From: Eutrophocola sp049446715
GTDB taxonomy: Bacteria; Pseudomonadota; Gammaproteobacteria; Pseudomonadales; Pseudohongiellaceae
DNA length: 64,000 nt
Assembly: GCA_049446715.1 (NCBI GenBank)
Contig: JBMTQX010000005.1
Location: 1-64,000 of the forward strand
Reading direction: 5' to 3'
Part shown: positions 60,829 to 64,000 of the stretch, in pieces
Layout of the letters: the number at the start of each line of letters is the position of its first letter
How positions within the stretch are numbered: position 1 is the stretch's first letter
Translations under genes and position numbers: made by a program
The notes under the pieces: model-generated
Databases searched by the model: none
What the model saw: the letters and a program-made list of their open reading frames with translations, nothing else
Told to the model about the DNA's origin: nothing

Positions 60829-61314
60829 TATTTTTTGCCCGGCAGCGGAACTTTCCCCGCTACCGGTGTTCAGAAAGGGTGAGTAATGAAAACTCCCCTT
60901 TGAAGAAAATGCGTTGAAGCCCGGTTTACTGGGCTTTTTTTTGGCCTGAATTTCTTCCCCTGCCACCATCAATCCCGAGTCCCATCACGCTTTATCCTGT
61001 CTCATGTTGGTGCTGCAGCGCCCATTTCGGGGCAACATGATGTTATTCAGGCGTCACTCAATTAATTGATTTTAAGGTGCTTTTCAAATCCCTGCAGCCT
61101 GTTCCCCGGGGGATTTCCCCAGTAAAGCGGCAAAATTAACGAAAAGTTTCTACTAGCACTGAACAATCACCATAAACTGTGAACCCGGTAACATTTAAAA
61201 ACAGGTGGCTGGGTCGTACCATGGCACTGTCGTGTTAGGACAGTGAGTAATCGTGAATCCGGCACAGCTAATCACGACAACCATCACCAGGCACTATCAT
61301 GTTTAACTTATTAT
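60829..61314. other. Intergenic region after the ferredoxin gene
   Basis: A terminator (60917-60942) closes the ferredoxin unit. The rest is AT-richer. It includes a hairpin CACTGTC / GACAGTG (61225-61245) and a TCGTGA...TCACGA pair around 61250-61278. No gene is supported. Confidence 0.55.
60917..60942 (+). terminator. Rho-independent terminator after the ferredoxin gene
   Basis: AAGCCCGG / CTGGGCTT-type stem with a TTTA loop and eight T. Confidence 0.88.
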
Positions 61315-61524
61315 TCACAATGTAGCTTTGGCAGTAAGTTGAATGATATTCACCAGGGTAAATAGGATGTGGCCAGAGGCGCTGTACGCGTCGATGAGAT
61401 CAGCCATTCTGAAGTTGGCTCCTAGGTCCTGCAGGAAATCATCGAGATTCTCAAACACCCGTTCCAGAAGGTCTGCTAGATAGGTAAAGGGCTTGTCTTC
61501 GTGCGTGATGGCGCTGACTGCCAT
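61315..61524 (-). CDS. Uncertain small open frame
   Basis: 69 codons (MAVSAITHEDKPFTYLADLL) downstream of the MobA-like gene on the same strand. The frame is open a further 16 codons upstream without an ATG. It is acidic and helical with a mildly hydrophobic C-terminus. I recognise no family. It may be a short gene, a decayed fragment or chance; no ribosome site decides. Confidence 0.3.
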   Translation of the reverse strand: MAVSAITHEDKPFTYLADLLERVFENLDDFLQDLGANFRMADLIDAYSASGHILFTLVNIIQLTAKATL

Positions 61525-61578
61525 GTCTGTAAAGGCACCGGCAAGATCAACGACAAGGCTTTCACCTAGCCTGCAGTT

Positions 61579-62163
61579 TTAGCGCAATCCCAGCGCTTCG
61601 GGATGATCCACATCCCGTAAAATGCCTTCGTCCGCCGTGTCCAGATGCCGGCATTTAGCCGCATATTTCTCCAGCAATGCCCGGGCGCCGCGATCACCTG
61701 ACAGGCTGGCAATCTCATCGAAATAATCATAACTAAAGGCAACCGGATTGCCGCGTCTGCCTTCATGAAACGGCACAACAATCTCCCCGTCCTGCAAGGC
61801 ATCTTTGATAGCGATGTAGGTGTCTGGTTGCACCCATGGCATGTCGCCCAGGGCGATCAGGGCAGCATGCCACTGTGTTGCCTGGGCAATGCCGCTGGCC
61901 AGGCTGTTGGCCATGCCCGACTGTGGGTCGGTTGCCAGGCAGATCTGCCATTCGGGGGCAAAAGTATCGGCAAGGTCCTGGTCTTCCTGGCGCAGCACTA
62001 GCAGCTTGTGGGCAAAAACGTCTGGAATGGATTTCAGCGTAGCGGACAGCAGGGTGTTGCCATCAGGCAGGGTAGCCCGGCGTTTGTCGCTGCCAAAGCG
62101 GCGTCCGGCACCAGCCGCGAGCACGATTATGCCGATATCGCCAGCGGCATCGGCCATGGTCAC
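61579..62163 (-). CDS. MobA-like nucleotidyltransferase (MocA type)
   Basis: 194 aa NTP-transferase. The nucleotide motif LAAGAGRRFGSDKRRATLPD is at the N-terminus, with ALGDMPWVQPDTYIAI mid-protein. Such proteins next to XdhC add CMP (or GMP) to molybdopterin for xanthine dehydrogenase-family enzymes. The start overlaps the xdhC stop by 4 bases, so the two are coupled. The oxidoreductase itself is not in the window. Confidence 0.88.
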   Translation of the reverse strand: MTMADAAGDIGIIVLAAGAGRRFGSDKRRATLPDGNTLLSATLKSIPDVFAHKLLVLRQEDQDLADTFAPEWQICLATDPQSGMANSLASGIAQATQWHAALIALGDMPWVQPDTYIAIKDALQDGEIVVPFHEGRRGNPVAFSYDYFDEIASLSGDRGARALLEKYAAKCRHLDTADEGILRDVDHPEALGLR

Positions 62164-63119
62164 TGGATGCGGGCGCGGGCGCGCAGGCTGGTCAGTTCGG
62201 CCAGGATGGCGATGGCGATTTCCGGTGGTGTCTTGCTGCCGATAGAAAGGCCGACCGGTGCATGCAGCCGGTCGATCTGGGCCTGGTCGATATCCAGCTG
62301 CAGCAGCCGTTTGCGCCGGGCTTCAGAGGTGCGCGATGACCCCATGGCCCCAATATAAAACGCATGGTTTTCTTGCAGCGCTTCCATCAGGGCCATATCG
62401 TCGATGCGTGGATCATGGCAGAGGGCGATCACGGCAGTCTGTGCATCCAGGGTTTTGGTGCGCAGCCAGTCATCGGGCATGGCATTGATCACTGGCGCGT
62501 TGGTGATGGGGGAGTGTTCGACCAGCTCTGCGCGCGGGTCACACACTTCTACCTGGTAGTCCAGGGCCTGGGCCATGTTGGCCAGATAGTAGGCCACCTG
62601 GACAGCACCGATCAGCAGTAACTGGAACGACGGACCATAAGTGTGGCGCAGGGTATTGCCCTCGATGGTCAGGGGTTCGAACTGGTCGTTATGCTCCAGT
62701 GTGGTGATCCCGCTTTCCAGGTCGACCACGCGGGTCACCAGTTTGCGGGCCGTGATGTTGTCAGCCAGGGCGTCATACAGGGCCTGGGATTCTGGGCGGA
62801 TGGGTTCAATCACTACTTCCAGCGTGCCGCCACAGGGCAGCCCCAGGCGCTGGACGTCTTCCACCGTGACACCGTATTTGATCTTCTCCGGTTTTTCGGT
62901 CGCCAGTTCGCGCCTGTTGATGCTTTCACGCAGGTCATCTTCGACGCAACCGCCGGAAAGTGAACCGACGTAAAGCCCGTCCTCGTTGCAGGCGAGCAGC
63001 GAGCCGACCGGGCGTGGCGATGAGCCGAAAGTACTGATGATCGTGCACAGCCAGCACTGCTTGCCGGCGGCAAGCCATTTACTGAGCTGGACAACGACCT
63101 GATGGTCAAGGCTGTTCAT
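62160..63119 (-). CDS. xdhC: XdhC/CoxI-family molybdoenzyme maturation protein
   Basis: 319 aa chaperone that binds the molybdenum cofactor and inserts the sulfurated form into xanthine dehydrogenase-like enzymes. The N-terminal XdhC/CoxI domain has TIISTFGSSPRPVGSLLACN and GSLSGGCVEDDLRES. The C-terminal Rossmann domain has FYIGAMGSSRTSEARRKRL. It overlaps the MobA-like gene by 4 bases. Confidence 0.92.
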   Translation of the reverse strand: MNSLDHQVVVQLSKWLAAGKQCWLCTIISTFGSSPRPVGSLLACNEDGLYVGSLSGGCVEDDLRESINRRELATEKPEKIKYGVTVEDVQRLGLPCGGTLEVVIEPIRPESQALYDALADNITARKLVTRVVDLESGITTLEHNDQFEPLTIEGNTLRHTYGPSFQLLLIGAVQVAYYLANMAQALDYQVEVCDPRAELVEHSPITNAPVINAMPDDWLRTKTLDAQTAVIALCHDPRIDDMALMEALQENHAFYIGAMGSSRTSEARRKRLLQLDIDQAQIDRLHAPVGLSIGSKTPPEIAIAILAELTSLRARARIQ

Positions 63120-63342
63120 GGACCGGAACCTGTGGGTTTTTTAAAGGGTAGGGGATTATAAGTAAATCAACTTTGGGTTGGAAACCGGACATTTCGAGGT
63201 GCGCAAAGCAACCTGTTACTGCGGTTTCACAAACAGCTGTCTACTGCTTCCGGTGGGAGCACCGGCATTTCGGACTTCATTCTGCACCGGCCGGTCTGTG
63301 GGCCGGTTGTCCGAAATTATTTAGGGGTTACTCACCAGTTGG
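63120..63342. other. Gap between xdhC and phoH
   Basis: No gene. A GC-rich imperfect hairpin near 63280-63310 (ACCGGCCGGTCTGTGGGCCGG) lies just after the phoH stop and may end that transcript. Confidence 0.45.
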
Positions 63343-64000
63343 TCAGTAAGTTTCGTAACGGTCGAGCAGGTGTCTGACCAGGCCGCTGCGAACAATATCG
63401 GTTCTTTCAAATTTGTGCACATGTACGCCGGGCAGGCCCTGTACACGCTGAACGGCGTCTTCGAGACCATTGGCGCCACGAATATCGCTCTGCTTGATGT
63501 CGCCATTGATTACGACCTTGCAGTCTTCACCGATACGGGTCAGGAACATCTTCATCTGCACCGGCGTGGTGTTCTGGGCTTCATCAAGAATGACAAAGGT
63601 CGAGTTGTTGAAAGTCTTGCCGCGCATGTAGGCCAGTGGTGCTCCGACGATGCGTCCATGGCGCAGGCAGTAGTCCACCACGCCGCGTCCCAGTCGTTCG
63701 TTGAGGATATCGCGGAAGGCATCAATGTAGACGGCAAACTTGTCTTCCACTTCACCGGGCAGAAACCCCAGGTTTTCACCGGCTTCCACCGCAGGCCGGG
63801 TCAGGATGATGCGCTCGATGCGGCCGGATTCCAGGGCTTCCGCTGCCAGCGCGCCAGCGCAGTATGACTTGCCGGTACCGGCTGGGCCGATGCCGAAGGT
63901 CAGGCAGTTGTTCTGGATGGCACTGATGTATTTCTGTTGCGCCGGGGTACGCGCTTCAAGCGGGGTCTTTTTGTGGCGGGGGGAGTAGGCTGTCTCGAGC
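63343..64000 (-). CDS. phoH: PhoH-family ATPase (5' end beyond window)
   Basis: Cytoplasmic P-loop ATPase, possibly linked to RNA metabolism. The visible 218 residues begin inside the protein (LETAYSPRHKKTPLEARTPA) and run to the stop. Walker A is GPAGTGKSYCAGALAAEAL, Walker B is FVILDEAQNTTPVQMK, and NGDIKQSDIRG is a family mark. The start and any N-terminal PIN domain lie beyond 64000, so whether it is the short or PIN-fused form is open. Confidence 0.93.
   Translation of the reverse strand, partial: LETAYSPRHKKTPLEARTPAQQKYISAIQNNCLTFGIGPAGTGKSYCAGALAAEALESGRIERIILTRPAVEAGENLGFLPGEVEDKFAVYIDAFRDILNERLGRGVVDYCLRHGRIVGAPLAYMRGKTFNNSTFVILDEAQNTTPVQMKMFLTRIGEDCKVVINGDIKQSDIRGANGLEDAVQRVQGLPGVHVHKFERTDIVRSGLVRHLLDRYETY

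Overview
This 64 kb window is chromosomal DNA of a gammaproteobacterium. Several conserved blocks keep the gene order I know from Pseudomonas: ychF-pth-rplY-prs-tRNA-Gln-ispE-lolB-TPR-hemA-prfA-prmC-moeB; gatCAB divergent from mreBCD; ispB divergent from rplU-rpmA-obg-proB; rpsT divergent from murJ-ribF-lspA-fkpB-ispH; and pilR-pilS-PP0621. GC content is moderately high and uniform. No phage, plasmid, transposase or CRISPR genes are visible. The family cannot be fixed from the sequence alone; a marine or soil relative of Pseudomonadales outside Pseudomonas itself is my inference.

Layout. 1-18.7 kb: housekeeping genes for translation (ychF, pth, rplY, prfA, prmC, gatCAB), PRPP, isoprenoid and tetrapyrrole synthesis (prs, ispE, hemA), lipoprotein sorting (lolB), plus moeB, a YceI protein, a DUF4156 lipoprotein, a zinc-ribbon membrane protein, an Rhl-type RNA helicase and a PA4642-family protein. 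19-21.7 kb: mreBCD, with mreC apparently starting at ATT. 21.8-32.2 kb: accessory block holding a PQQ/cytochrome c alcohol dehydrogenase, an unknown lipoprotein, a YeiH transporter, two PepSY membrane proteins around a methyltransferase, a PQQ aldose dehydrogenase, a degenerate MOSC-like protein and a secreted lipase-like hydrolase. 32.2-36.6 kb: ispB, rplU, rpmA, obg, proB. 36.6-40.6 kb: a ~500 bp element with inverted hairpin ends, then a secreted module (two related unknown proteins around a metallo-beta-lactamase-fold enzyme, plus a DUF6152 protein). 40.7-51 kb: rpsT, murJ, ribF, lspA, fkpB, ispH, pilR, pilS, PP0621 and nadE. ileS is absent between ribF and lspA, and the minor-pilin genes are absent between ispH and pilR. 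51-54 kb: a repeat-rich gap, a DUF4212/sodium symporter pair, and a TonB C-terminal remnant disrupted by an exact 11 bp duplication. 54-64 kb: Bcr/CflA efflux, 5'-3' exonuclease, YafV-like amidase, glutathione-dependent formaldehyde detoxification (fghA, frmA), a ferredoxin reductase/ferredoxin pair, a MobA-like transferase with XdhC, and the edge of phoH.

How the genes work together. The PQQ enzymes, the frmA/fghA formaldehyde pathway and the XdhC/MobA-like maturation pair suggest an aerobic organism with periplasmic alcohol/aldose oxidation and molybdoenzymes. Intergenic gaps are rich in small repeats: GTAG-type REP palindromes in at least two families, purine-rich arrays, and a pair of 94 bp units with perfect 10 bp inverted ends. 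The best candidates for something undescribed are the 37.4-40.6 kb secreted module and the composite intergenic repeats.
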